Assembly: GCA_017940245.1 (NCBI GenBank)
Contig: JAGAYZ010000039.1
Location: 1-63,755 of the forward strand
Reading direction: 5' to 3'
Length of the DNA stretch: 63,755 nt
From: Muribaculaceae bacterium
Lineage (GTDB): Bacteria; Bacteroidota; Bacteroidia; Bacteroidales; Muribaculaceae
The notes under the pieces: model-generated
Seen by the model: only the letters and a program-made list of their open reading frames with translations
Database searches by the model: none
Told to the model about the DNA's origin: nothing
Translations under genes and position numbers: made by a program
Part shown: positions 8,933 to 18,024 of the stretch, in pieces
How positions within the stretch are numbered: the first letter of the stretch is position 1
Layout: every line of letters starts with the position of its first letter

Positions 8933-9913
8933 TTATGAGTGAATGTTTTGCGGAATGGAGGCCATGATGAGCTGGCCATTGCCTTGCACCTCGATGCTGG
9001 CTGCGCAGGCCGGGATAAGCACGCTCTCACCCATGGCCAGTGGTGTGCTGCAAGTGCCATCGGTGACGACCTCAACCCGACCTTGAATGCCTGTCATGAC
9101 CATAAAAGAACGCATCGGCTCCCAGTCAATTTTGTGCTGGCCTTGCACGCAAAGGTGAGATGTGCAGAAGTGCTCGCAACTGGCCACCGGCGTTTGTCCG
9201 GCTGTGGTGGCATGGCAGTGCGAGGCGATGCCCGTGTCGGGCGCATAGTGGATGGCATCGCGTGCCTGCTCGAGATGTAGCTGGCGCGGCTGTCCGTTGG
9301 CATCGCGGCGGTCATAGTCATAGACTCGGTAGGTGATGTCGCTGGCTTGCTGGATTTCCACCAGCAGGTTGCCTGCCCCGATGCTGTGAATGGTGCCAGC
9401 CGGCAAAAAAAACACATCGCCGGGCAATGAATGGTAATGAGTGATGGACTCTTCAAGCAGTCCGTTGCGTGCGAGCGACTCAAATTGTGCCGGAGTGAGC
9501 GTGCGGTTGAATCCGGCCATGATTACGGCTTGCGGTTGAGTCTCAACGATGTACCACATCTCGGTTTTTCCGGGACAGTGGTGGCGCCGGGCCGCCAGTT
9601 CATCGCTTGGGTGCACCTGGATGGAAAGGGCTTGCTGGGCGTCAATAATCTTGATGAGCAGCGGGAAGTGGTCGCCATATCGGCGATGCACGTCAAGGCC
9701 CAGCAACTGCTCGCGGTATTTGGCTATGAGCTGGACCAGGGTGAGCCCGGCGTCGGTGCCGGTTGCCACCACCGACTCGTGGCCGGGCATGGCCGATATT
9801 TCCCAACTCTCACCGATGGGTTCGCCGGTGTCGGGCAAACCCTTGAGCTGGGCGATGCGGTGCCCTCCCCACAGCACCGGTTTCAGTTGCGGTATGAACT
9901 TAAATGGTTGCAT
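8933..9913 (-). CDS. manA: Mannose-6-phosphate isomerase, class I
   Basis: The 326-residue cytoplasmic protein, without a signal peptide, interconverts mannose 6-phosphate and fructose 6-phosphate. Type I motifs: KPVLWGGHRI at the N-terminus, GESWEIS, the zinc-binding cupin signature ALSIQVHPSDELA with Gln and His ligands, GKTEMWYIVE with the Glu ligand, and PAGTIHSIGAGNLLVEIQQ with the last His. The length fits the short bacterial form. Its stop lies 18 bp from the phosphoesterase start, and its start is 2 bp after the DUF1573 stop. A mannose-catabolic enzyme inside the operon supports mannose as a released sugar, consistent with the two GH92 genes. Confidence 0.9.
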   Translation of the reverse strand: MQPFKFIPQLKPVLWGGHRIAQLKGLPDTGEPIGESWEISAMPGHESVVATGTDAGLTLVQLIAKYREQLLGLDVHRRYGDHFPLLIKIIDAQQALSIQVHPSDELAARRHHCPGKTEMWYIVETQPQAVIMAGFNRTLTPAQFESLARNGLLEESITHYHSLPGDVFFLPAGTIHSIGAGNLLVEIQQASDITYRVYDYDRRDANGQPRQLHLEQARDAIHYAPDTGIASHCHATTAGQTPVASCEHFCTSHLCVQGQHKIDWEPMRSFMVMTGIQGRVEVVTDGTCSTPLAMGESVLIPACAASIEVQGNGQLIMASIPQNIHS

Positions 9914-9915
9914 GG

Positions 9916-10311
9916 TTATCTAAAAGTGTTGCGCAGCGAGAATGCCTCGCCTTGAATGTAAAGTTTGATGTGTCGTGGCTCGCCGGTAGTGACCAGGGTG
10001 ATGGTCTTGTCGATAATGCCAGCCGGTCGCCCGGCGGTGTCGTAGGTGACCGTGACCACTCCCTTTTCGCCCGGGGCGATGGGTTGCTTGGGGTAGGAGG
10101 GAATGGTGCATCCGCACGACGACAGGGCACCGATGATGCTCACGTCGCCATCGCTCACGTTGGTGAACTCAAACCGGCATTGCTGGTAGCCGCTGTCGAC
10201 CGTGACACGGCCCAGGTCGCAGATGGTGTCGTTAAACTCCAAGCATTGGCCGCTTGCTGCCATGAACGGCAGCAGCAGTGCCATGATGCAATATGTGCGT
10301 AGCCATCTCAT
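9916..10311 (-). CDS. DUF1573 secreted protein
   Basis: From the ATG at 10311 the product is about 131 residues: a signal peptide (MRWLRTYCIMALLLPFMAAS), then a single beta-sandwich DUF1573 domain with the hallmark ALSSCGCTIPSY cysteine pair, followed by PIAPGEKGVVTVTYDT and a C-terminal strand block. The domain is common in Bacteroidetes periplasmic proteins and its role is unknown. A GTG at 10320 would overlap the GH3 stop by 3 bp and add three residues; the ATG keeps the signal peptide compact. The tight packing between GH3 and manA marks it as an operon member. Confidence 0.8.
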   Translation of the reverse strand: MRWLRTYCIMALLLPFMAASGQCLEFNDTICDLGRVTVDSGYQQCRFEFTNVSDGDVSIIGALSSCGCTIPSYPKQPIAPGEKGVVTVTYDTAGRPAGIIDKTITLVTTGEPRHIKLYIQGEAFSLRNTFR

Positions 10312-10316
10312 GTGGC

Positions 10317-12869
10317 TCACAGGGTGATGTGCGACTGCAAGTGGATGCGCTGCGACGATGAGCCCACCATGATGGTGTATTGGCCCGACGGGGTGACGAA
10401 GCCATGCTTCTGCTCGTCCCAGTAGCGGAGTTCCTTCTTGGGAATGGTGATACTCACCGCTTTCTTCTGTCCGCGAGCGATGGTCACGCGCTCAAAGCCG
10501 CGCAGCTGCTTGATGGGCATATAGGTGCCGGTTTCGGGATAGTGCACATAGACTTGTGCCACCTCGTCGCCATCGCGCTTGCCGGTGTTGGTCACGTTGA
10601 AGTTGACCACCACGTTATCGCCATCGGTGCGAGTGGAAAGATTGCTGTACTTGAAAGTGGTGTAACTCAGTCCGTAGCCGAACTCATAGAGCGGTTTACC
10701 GGTGAAATACTGGTAGGTGCGCCCCGGCCCATTGGTGAGAGCGTAGTCGTCGAAGGCGGGCAGATCGTCGATGCTGCTGTAGAACGTGAGTGGCAGTCGT
10801 CCACCCGGGTTGTAGTCGCCAAAGAGAGCTTCGGCCACTGCGTTGCCACCCTGCTCGCCCGGATACCAGGCGTCGAGAATGGCAGGTATGTTCTGGTCAA
10901 TCCAGTTGATGGCAAGCGAACTGCCGGCCACCAGCACCACCACAGTGCGTGGATTGATGCGGTAGATTTCCTGAATAAACTCGCGTTGGTCGGCGGGTAG
11001 TTCCAGTGTGTAGCGGTCTTGACCCTCGCGCTCGATGCTCTTGTCGATGCCCAGCACGGCCACCACCACATCGCACTCGCGAGCGGCCTTGCCGGCGTCG
11101 CCGTAGTACTGGATGCGGCTCTTCTGACTCACGTCGGGAGCGCGCCAGAATAGGCGTGCAAAGGCTTCACCGCCGCCGTCGTAGTACTCGATGACCACCT
11201 TGTAACGGCGCCCGGCTTCCAGCGTCACTTCGGCTGGATTGTCGGTAGCGGGGTGCGAAACCCATCCGTCAATCACCTGCTGGCCGTCGATCCACATGCG
11301 GCACCCGTCGTCGCTGCGCAAGTTAAAGGTGTATTGGCCACTCACAGTGGGGCACAGCGTGGTGGTCCAGCGTGCCGAGAAGGGCGCGTGCGGAATCACT
11401 GGATCGGGCGGCTGGTTGGCAGGGTCGTAGTAGATTTCCTCTTCGGTGCGGGTGCGAGGTGTGCCCTGGAGCTCCAGGTTGTCGAAATATTCTGCTTTGA
11501 TGCCCTCGGGGAAGAAACTCTTGTTGACGGGTTCATATCCACTCACGAGCGACACCCAGGGGGCGTGCACCACTTTGACGCTACTACCCACGCGCGCCTT
11601 GATGCCGTCGAGAATGGTAACCGGTTGATTGACGGGAGTGCCGCTATAGTCGCCAAACTCACATCGGGCGGCATTGGGGCCAACGACTGCGATAGAGCGA
11701 ATCTTCTTTGTGTTGAGCGGCAACATGTTTTTCTCATTTTTGAGCAGTACCAGACTCTGGCGAGCTGTTTCCAGAGCCAGCTGCTGATGTTCTTTGCATC
11801 CCACCACATCGGGGCTGATTTGATTGTAAGGATTGAGAGCAGGATCGTCGAACAACCCCAACTTGAAGCGCCCGCGCAGCAGGTGATAGGCTGCCGAGTC
11901 GATGTCGGCATCGGTCACCCGGTAGTCGCGATAGGCATTGAGTAGCGGTTGTGTGTACACATTGTCGGCACATTCCAGGTCCAGTCCCGCCTTCATGGCC
12001 AGGACAGCCGCGGTCTCGCGGTCTCGCACATATTTGTGCTGCGTTACCATCCACTCGGGTGCGCTGCAGTCGCTCACCACATATCCCTGGAATCCCCAGT
12101 CTTCGCGCAAGACCTTGCGCAGCAGGTAATTGTTTACCGTGCACGGCACATTGTTCACAGCGTTGTAGGCACTCATGATCGACTGTGCCTTGCCATCGAC
12201 AATGCACCGCTCAAAGGCAGGCAGGTAGTACTCACGCAAGTCGCGCTCGCTGATGACGGCGTTGCACGATGCGCGGTTGTGCTCCTCGTTGTTGGCGGCG
12301 AAATGCTTGGGCGTGGAAACCACCTTGATATAACGCGGATGGTCGCCTTGCAACCCCTTGACAAAAGCGCATCCGAGCATGCCGGTCAGAAACGGGTCTT
12401 CGCCATAGGTCTCGGGCGTACGCCCCCATCGCGGATCACGTGCCATGTTGACGGTGGGCGACCAGAAGGTGAGCAGGTCGCTGGAGCCGTCGTGCTGTTT
12501 CTTACCCAGGTCGAAGTAGTTCCACTTGCCGCGTGCCTCATCGCTGATGGCGGTGGTGACGCGCAGCAGCAGATTGGGATTCCAAGTTGATGCCATGCCG
12601 ATGGCCTGTGGAAACACGGTGAACCGCCCCGGGCGCACGACGCCGTGCAGGGCCTCGTTGCCGTGATAGAACTTGTCGATGCCCAGACGTGGGATGGCCG
12701 GAGCCGTGTGTGTCATCATCGACACTTTTTCTTCCACGGTCATGCGGCCCAGCAAGTCCATGATGCGGTCGTGCAAGGGTGCGTTCATGTTGCGGTAGAG
12801 CTCCTGTGCTGTGGCGGTGATGGCCGCAAAGCAGCCCGCTATGAGTAGTGATTTGCGCAGTAGGTTCAT
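10317..12869 (-). CDS. GH3 beta-glycosidase with PA14 insert
   Basis: The 850-residue product has a signal peptide (MNLLRKSLLIAGCFAAITAT). Family 3 elements: RIMDLLGRMTVEEKVSMM, HGNEALHGVVRPGRFTVFPQ, RDPRWGRTPETYGEDPF, KHFAANNEEHNR, nucleophile Asp267 in GYVVSDCSAPEW, then the sandwich domain interrupted by a PA14 domain (about residues 455-600, with IKAEYFDNLELQG and FNLRSDDGCRMWIDGQQVID), YPGEQGG and the FnIII-like end. PA14-bearing GH3 proteins include beta-glucosidases and beta-xylosidases. Next to two GH30 genes of the 1,6-glucanase type it is a plausible exo-acting beta-glucosidase for the released oligosaccharides. It is a close paralog of the GH3 at 50825. It starts 13 bp after the GH30 stop. 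Confidence 0.9.
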   Translation of the reverse strand: MNLLRKSLLIAGCFAAITATAQELYRNMNAPLHDRIMDLLGRMTVEEKVSMMTHTAPAIPRLGIDKFYHGNEALHGVVRPGRFTVFPQAIGMASTWNPNLLLRVTTAISDEARGKWNYFDLGKKQHDGSSDLLTFWSPTVNMARDPRWGRTPETYGEDPFLTGMLGCAFVKGLQGDHPRYIKVVSTPKHFAANNEEHNRASCNAVISERDLREYYLPAFERCIVDGKAQSIMSAYNAVNNVPCTVNNYLLRKVLREDWGFQGYVVSDCSAPEWMVTQHKYVRDRETAAVLAMKAGLDLECADNVYTQPLLNAYRDYRVTDADIDSAAYHLLRGRFKLGLFDDPALNPYNQISPDVVGCKEHQQLALETARQSLVLLKNEKNMLPLNTKKIRSIAVVGPNAARCEFGDYSGTPVNQPVTILDGIKARVGSSVKVVHAPWVSLVSGYEPVNKSFFPEGIKAEYFDNLELQGTPRTRTEEEIYYDPANQPPDPVIPHAPFSARWTTTLCPTVSGQYTFNLRSDDGCRMWIDGQQVIDGWVSHPATDNPAEVTLEAGRRYKVVIEYYDGGGEAFARLFWRAPDVSQKSRIQYYGDAGKAARECDVVVAVLGIDKSIEREGQDRYTLELPADQREFIQEIYRINPRTVVVLVAGSSLAINWIDQNIPAILDAWYPGEQGGNAVAEALFGDYNPGGRLPLTFYSSIDDLPAFDDYALTNGPGRTYQYFTGKPLYEFGYGLSYTTFKYSNLSTRTDGDNVVVNFNVTNTGKRDGDEVAQVYVHYPETGTYMPIKQLRGFERVTIARGQKKAVSITIPKKELRYWDEQKHGFVTPSGQYTIMVGSSSQRIHLQSHITL

Positions 12870-12882
12870 ATAGATATGTTTT

Positions 12883-14295
12883 TTAGATGATTATCGTGTG
12901 GAATGAATGGGCCGGCAATTCCAGATTCAGGAATCGGCCGGTGATGAGCAGACTGATGCGCTGTGCCTGGTCGCGGCGGTTGACCATCACTATGGTAATG
13001 CGTCCATCGGGGTTGACAAAGGCGAGCACGTCTTCGTTGTCGGCGGGCGTGGCCAGGCGGTAGGCACCGGGTACCACGCTGTGGCACAAGTGCTTCATCA
13101 AATAGAATTCAGGATTGTAGGTGACTGTTTTAGCCCCTGTGTCGACGGTGATGAGCGAGTTTTGTTTCCATCCCCATGGGCTGGTTCCGTTCTGGTCCAG
13201 AACCATGTTCCAGTAGGTGAACACGTTGGCTCCGTTGCGCAAGTAGTGGCTCATCTGCCACCATGTGTGCTCGGCAGCCGGCCAGTCGTTGCTGCCGTTG
13301 CCACACTCGGCCTCGGTGTGCATCATCTTCAGGTGAGGGTATTCCTTGCTGATATAAGGGATGGCTCCCTTTCCGTCCCACTGGAATCCCGCGCCCTTGA
13401 AGTATTTGCGTGCCTGGGGGTCGTCGAGGGCAACTCTAGTAAAAGACGGGTTATCGCGATTGATGGTACCGAAAAAGATGCCCGTGTCGATGTGAAGCCG
13501 CTCGAAGGTAGGCCCTAAAAATTTCCCTACAAAATAGGCCATGTCCTCGGGTCGCCAGGTGCAACTGGCATACTTCTGTGTAGAGCAAGGCTCGTTTTGG
13601 ATGCAGATGGCATCGATGTGAATACCGTTGTCGTCATAGGCCTGGACAAATTTGGCAAAATAAAGTGCGTAGGCCTGCAGGTATCCTTGCTGCATCTTGA
13701 ATCCGGTGGTGGGCAGTTCCAATTCCTTCTCACGCGGTAACCCGTTATGATTTTGCGCGTCGTTGTCGTAACAACTGGCGTAGTGGTTGTTTGTCTTCAT
13801 CCATGCCGGCGGGCTCCACGGTGAGGCCCACATCTTGAGTGCGGGCTGGATGGCTTGCGCGCTCTTGATGTAGCGCATCAAGATGTGACGGTCGCGGGCA
13901 ACGCTGAAATTGATCATCTCAAAGTCGTCGGCCACATCGTTGAGCGAGTAGAAATTCATGGCGAAGTCGCTTGCCCCGATGGGCATGCGGCAGTAGGTGT
14001 AGTTAGACTCTTGTGGCGAGAATAACTGGTAAAGCACTTGCTGGCGTTGTTGCTCGTCGAGTTGGCACAGTGCGTCCCATCCCAGTTCGTTGAAAGTGCC
14101 CCCCAGGCCATCGATGACTTGCGCGCGCTGCTGGCTGATTTCAATCACGCCGGTAGTTGAAGCAGTTGTGGCCCACTTAAGGCTTTTCTCATGCTTCCAG
14201 CATTGTGTGGCGGTGGAACTGTACCACTCGATGGCGTTGCCCGCGAGTGGAGAGACCAACAGCCACAAGGCGATAATGCGATAGATTCGTGTCAT
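12883..14295 (-). CDS. GH30 beta-glycanase (GH30_3-like), copy 1
   Basis: The 470-residue product has a signal peptide (MTRIYRIIALWLLVSPLAGN). It shows the family 30 barrel plus side beta-domain: VIDGLGGTFNELGWDAL, YCRMPIGASDFAMNFYSLND, MWASPWSPPAWMKTN, general-acid Glu235 in AICIQNEPCSTQ and nucleophile Glu328 in MMHTEAECGNGSNDW, then WNMVLDQNGTSPWGWKQNSL. The overall pattern resembles GH30 subfamily 3, where endo-beta-1,6-glucanases are known; subfamily placement is from memory and not tested. The beta-sandwich continues to the C-terminus. It lies 4 bp after its paralog at 14300, a clear tandem duplication. Whether the pair differ in endo or exo action cannot be seen. Confidence 0.88.
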   Translation of the reverse strand: MTRIYRIIALWLLVSPLAGNAIEWYSSTATQCWKHEKSLKWATTASTTGVIEISQQRAQVIDGLGGTFNELGWDALCQLDEQQRQQVLYQLFSPQESNYTYCRMPIGASDFAMNFYSLNDVADDFEMINFSVARDRHILMRYIKSAQAIQPALKMWASPWSPPAWMKTNNHYASCYDNDAQNHNGLPREKELELPTTGFKMQQGYLQAYALYFAKFVQAYDDNGIHIDAICIQNEPCSTQKYASCTWRPEDMAYFVGKFLGPTFERLHIDTGIFFGTINRDNPSFTRVALDDPQARKYFKGAGFQWDGKGAIPYISKEYPHLKMMHTEAECGNGSNDWPAAEHTWWQMSHYLRNGANVFTYWNMVLDQNGTSPWGWKQNSLITVDTGAKTVTYNPEFYLMKHLCHSVVPGAYRLATPADNEDVLAFVNPDGRITIVMVNRRDQAQRISLLITGRFLNLELPAHSFHTIII

Positions 14296-14299
14296 GTTG

Positions 14300-15712
14300 T
14301 TAACGAATGATGAATGTGTTGAACGATTTAGACTGGAGTGTGACCTTGAGCACCTGGTCGCACAGCGCGATGCTCATGTCGCGGTCGTGCTGACTTTTGT
14401 TGGCGACAATGACCACAGTCGAGCTGTCGGGGTTGCGGAAGGCCAGCATTGACTGGTCATTGCCCATGGTCTTGAGTTTGTAGGCTCCGGGCATCACATA
14501 GCGGCTCATGTGTTCCATCAAGTAATATTCAGGAGTGTAAGTCACCTGGTGGGTAGCGATATCCACCACCACGAGTGAATTTTGTTTCCAACCCCATGAA
14601 CTTGTTCCACCATGCTTGAGCACCATGTTGAAGTACATATAGGTGCTGGCACCATTGTCGATGTAGTGTTTGATGGAGGCAAAGGTGCGCTCGGCCGAGT
14701 CCCAGTCGTTGCTGCCGTCGCCGCACTCGTTTTCGGAGCACATCAGCGGCATGTCGGGGTGTAAGCGATGAATCTTGCCCACGATGTCACGCCCCTCCCA
14801 CTGGAAGCCACCACCGGTGATATATTTCCCTGCAACGGGGTGATCCACTACATACAGCACCTCATCTACGTGGTCGGTGTTCATGGTGCCGTGCCACAGT
14901 TCCACACCCGGATGCTGCTGCTTGAGCAGTGGACCCAGATAGTTGCCTAAGAAACGTGCAGTGCCTTGCGGCGACCATGAGCAGTTGGGCCAGATGTTGA
15001 TGGTGTACGGCTCGTTTTGGAACATGACCATGGAGATGGGAATGCCTTCCTTCTTGTAGGCTGTGAGGTAACGCGAAAAATAGTTGGCATAGGCAGCCAG
15101 ATAATTGTCTTGCATGATAAACTGGTCTTGTCCGTGCACCATATCGGGGCCGGTGTAGCCGTTGCCGTTACCGCTCTTTGTGGCATAGTGGTGATTGGTC
15201 TTCATCCAGGTGGGTGGAGTCCATGGGCAAGCCCACAGGCGCATGTGTGGATTCACCTGCAGAGCGGCCTTGATGTAGGGAATGAGCCCTTTTTTGTCGC
15301 GCTTGACACTGAAGTGCTTCATCTCGAAGTCGCCATCGTGGTCGTTGAGGCTATAATAATCGCGGGCGAAGTCGTTGGCACCGATGGGCGTGCGGCAGAA
15401 ACTAAGGTTGGCACCCTCGGTGGTGCTGAACAAGTGGTTGAGCACATGCTTGCGCTCGCGTTTGTTCAGCGTTTTGAGCGCGTCCCAGCCCAGTTCTCCG
15501 AAGCAGCCCCCGAAACCCAGCATCTTCTGCTCTTTGTAGCGAGTGATAATGGCATCATATACCTGATCTTGCAGGAAAGGAGTCACTTGAATGTTGTTGT
15601 TTTCCTGCCACGGAGCCGACTCGGTGGAATAGATCCACTGCACTTCGATGGCTTGTGTCCAAGAAGACATAGCCATGAGGAATGTAAATAATATCAAGTG
15701 CTTAATGTTCAT
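14300..15712 (-). CDS. GH30 beta-glycanase (GH30_3-like), copy 2
   Basis: It has the same length (470 residues) and architecture as its neighbour: signal peptide (MNIKHLILFTFLMAMSSWTQ), MLGFGGCFGELGWDALKTL, FCRTPIGANDFARDYYSLND, LWACPWTPPTWMKTNHHYA, general-acid Glu234 in MVMFQNEPY and nucleophile Glu327 in LMCSENECGDGSNDW. Many substitutions separate the copies, so the duplication is not recent, and the substrate-facing loops differ (for example the GNGNGYTGPDM segment here). The expected activity is hydrolysis of a beta-1,6-linked glucan or a similar beta-glycan in the periplasm or at the surface. It starts 36 bp after the GH92 stop and belongs to the PUL operon. Confidence 0.88.
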   Translation of the reverse strand: MNIKHLILFTFLMAMSSWTQAIEVQWIYSTESAPWQENNNIQVTPFLQDQVYDAIITRYKEQKMLGFGGCFGELGWDALKTLNKRERKHVLNHLFSTTEGANLSFCRTPIGANDFARDYYSLNDHDGDFEMKHFSVKRDKKGLIPYIKAALQVNPHMRLWACPWTPPTWMKTNHHYATKSGNGNGYTGPDMVHGQDQFIMQDNYLAAYANYFSRYLTAYKKEGIPISMVMFQNEPYTINIWPNCSWSPQGTARFLGNYLGPLLKQQHPGVELWHGTMNTDHVDEVLYVVDHPVAGKYITGGGFQWEGRDIVGKIHRLHPDMPLMCSENECGDGSNDWDSAERTFASIKHYIDNGASTYMYFNMVLKHGGTSSWGWKQNSLVVVDIATHQVTYTPEYYLMEHMSRYVMPGAYKLKTMGNDQSMLAFRNPDSSTVVIVANKSQHDRDMSIALCDQVLKVTLQSKSFNTFIIR

Positions 15713-15748
15713 CTCTATGAGTGTTTAAGGTGATTACATACAGTGATT

Positions 15749-17998
15749 TCAGGGCATAGGCTGTGCCGAAGGTGGTGCATCGGCTGCATTGCCGCCCCAT
15801 GAGGAATGTTTCTTGCCCAGGCCGAAGGTGATGTCGCCGCCGCGGATCACCGTTTGATGATCAACCCAGGGCCTGTTCCAGGAGCGATAGTTTACAGTGG
15901 CCTGCTGAATATATTTATTACCTTGGCTGGCACCCACGGCGTGGATGCGCCACTGTTTGTTGCCTGCCAAAGTGATAGTGATTTCCTCAAAGAAAGGGCT
16001 GCTCAGGTTATAGACCGGCATACCCGGTGTGACGGGATAAAGTCCCATCATGGAAAAAACAACAAATCCCGATAGGCCTCCGCCGTCTTCATCGCCGGGC
16101 ACACCCATCAGATCGTTGCGGAACCACTGGTCGATGAGCGTGTGGACGCGTTTTTGCGTTTTCCACGGTTGACCAGCGTAATTGTAGAGATAAGGAATGT
16201 GAAGAGAAGGCTCGTTGGCCATGGAGAACTGGCCTACGTTACCCGTTTGGTCGGGCAACTGAGCGTAGAACTCATATTTGCTTCGTCCCAGCCACTCGTC
16301 GAATGTCTGATCAAGGTTCTTGACCATCTGCTCCGGGCCGCCCATGAGACCGATGAGGTCGGCCGGGTTATGCTGCACGTCCCAGCGATAGATCCAGCCA
16401 TTGTTTTCGTCGTAGTAGTCGCGTGCGCCCACACCGCCCGAGAAGCGGTAGTCAAAGGGCTCAATCCACAGTCCGTCCTTGTCCTTGGGATGGAAAAAAC
16501 CGGTCTGGGGGTTAAACAGATTGCGGTAGTTGTAGGAGCAACGCAAGTAGTGCTCGGCTTCCTGGCGGTGCCCCAGTGCTGCAGCAACCTGCGAGAGGCA
16601 CCACTGGTCGTAACTCGTGCCCAGTGTGACCGCTACGGCCTGGCGTTTTTCCCAGCTGTTGACTCCCGCCACAGTTTCCTGCTCGCCGGGTTTGAGTGCG
16701 GGAATGTAACCATGGTCGCGGTAGAACGAGTCGAGCCAAGTGGCATCGTGGCTCGACCAGGGAGCCAGTGTCTTTTCTTCGATGGCTCGACGGCAATAGT
16801 CGTAGGCCTGTCCCAAATCGAAACCGCGCAGCCCTTTAGCCCAGGCATCGGCCACGATGGCCACGCCATGGTTGCAGTTCATGCGGCGTGAGTCGCCGGT
16901 GACAGCGGGAAAAGTGGGGAACCAGTGCCGGCGATCGTGTTGGGCGGTGCGCACCAGCGAGTGGATGATGTCGTTTTCGCGCTCGGGGTCGATGAGCATG
17001 CGCAGGGGGTGAGTGGCGCGGTAGGTGTCCCACAGCCAGTCGTCGGTGTAAAAAGCTCGGTCTTCGTCGCTGTGCACCTGGTGGCATGCCGGGCAGAAGT
17101 AGCGTCCCTGCTCACTGATGCACACCGGTCGCTCCATGCACCTATACAGCGATGTGTAGAACACGGTGGTGTGGTTGTCACTGCCGCCCTTGACGCTGAT
17201 TTTTCCAAGTGCTTGGTTCCATCGTTGGCGGGCTTGATTTTTTAGCTGCTCGAAGGAGCTGGAAGCCACCTCGGTCTGGTAGTTGCTTCGCGCCTGCTCC
17301 ACATCGATGAACGAGATGGCATAGCGCACGGTCACAGTGGTGCGGCCGTTAAATCGCAATACCACACAGGCATTATTTCCCGAAGCGACAGTGGTGGTGG
17401 GGTCAAGGCTATGGTCGCGCAAGATGCCGGCGGCAGTGGGGGCGGCATCGACCTCGGCATAGAAATACACTTTAATTCCGCCCCATGTGTTCTGGTAGCC
17501 GCTGATGCGCTTGCCTTCAACTTTCATTTCACCATTGCCTGAATTAAACAGCAAGTGGCCTGGTGTGGCTTCAAGGAAACGGATGCTGTAGATGGCAGCA
17601 TGATCGCTAGGCGTGAATTGTGCTTCTACGCGCTGCCGGTCGAGGTCGGTTTTATAGTGATAAGGCGTAACGACCTCGTTGTCGTAATCGGTGCGCATCA
17701 CTGCGTGCAACTGTCCGTCGGGGCAGTGTGTAGCCGAAATGTTGAAACAGCAGTTCTCGCGGTGGTTCACCACCACCACAGGAAGGCCGTTGACAAAATT
17801 GTCGGTGTAACTGCCACGTTGAGGGTACACGCGCAGCATGCCATAGGGAACTTGTACTGTGGGAAATGTGGGCGTGAGCAGGTGGCTGATGTTACCCATG
17901 TAGGGATTTACCCAGTCAACAGGAGTACTTTCACACCAGCCACAGAGCCATGAGAATAATAATATGAGAGTAACTGTCGGTTTGCCCACGCCTTTCAT
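15749..17998 (-). CDS. GH92 alpha-mannosidase
   Basis: The 749-residue secreted product has the GH92 hallmarks: DWVNPYMGNISHLLTPTFPT (N-terminal sandwich), FYTSLYRCMERP, FYTDDWLWDTYRATHPL, WFPTFPAVTGDSRRMNCNHG, SYDQWCLSQVA, GNVGQFSMANEPSLHIPYLY with probable general-acid Glu596, and GVPGDEDGGGLSGFVVFSMM with the acidic pair of the calcium-dependent inverting mechanism. The acid motif reads NEPSLH where many family members, including the one at 27939, have NEP-x-HH, and the base loop is GDEDGGG instead of GNDDCGQ. It therefore probably belongs to a different specificity group from the second GH92. Family 92 enzymes act on alpha-1,2-, 1,3-, 1,4- or 1,6-mannosides. Confidence 0.9.
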   Translation of the reverse strand: MKGVGKPTVTLILLFSWLCGWCESTPVDWVNPYMGNISHLLTPTFPTVQVPYGMLRVYPQRGSYTDNFVNGLPVVVVNHRENCCFNISATHCPDGQLHAVMRTDYDNEVVTPYHYKTDLDRQRVEAQFTPSDHAAIYSIRFLEATPGHLLFNSGNGEMKVEGKRISGYQNTWGGIKVYFYAEVDAAPTAAGILRDHSLDPTTTVASGNNACVVLRFNGRTTVTVRYAISFIDVEQARSNYQTEVASSSFEQLKNQARQRWNQALGKISVKGGSDNHTTVFYTSLYRCMERPVCISEQGRYFCPACHQVHSDEDRAFYTDDWLWDTYRATHPLRMLIDPERENDIIHSLVRTAQHDRRHWFPTFPAVTGDSRRMNCNHGVAIVADAWAKGLRGFDLGQAYDYCRRAIEEKTLAPWSSHDATWLDSFYRDHGYIPALKPGEQETVAGVNSWEKRQAVAVTLGTSYDQWCLSQVAAALGHRQEAEHYLRCSYNYRNLFNPQTGFFHPKDKDGLWIEPFDYRFSGGVGARDYYDENNGWIYRWDVQHNPADLIGLMGGPEQMVKNLDQTFDEWLGRSKYEFYAQLPDQTGNVGQFSMANEPSLHIPYLYNYAGQPWKTQKRVHTLIDQWFRNDLMGVPGDEDGGGLSGFVVFSMMGLYPVTPGMPVYNLSSPFFEEITITLAGNKQWRIHAVGASQGNKYIQQATVNYRSWNRPWVDHQTVIRGGDITFGLGKKHSSWGGNAADAPPSAQPMP

Positions 17999-18024
17999 TT
18001 CTCAACCTTTTTATGAAAACTATT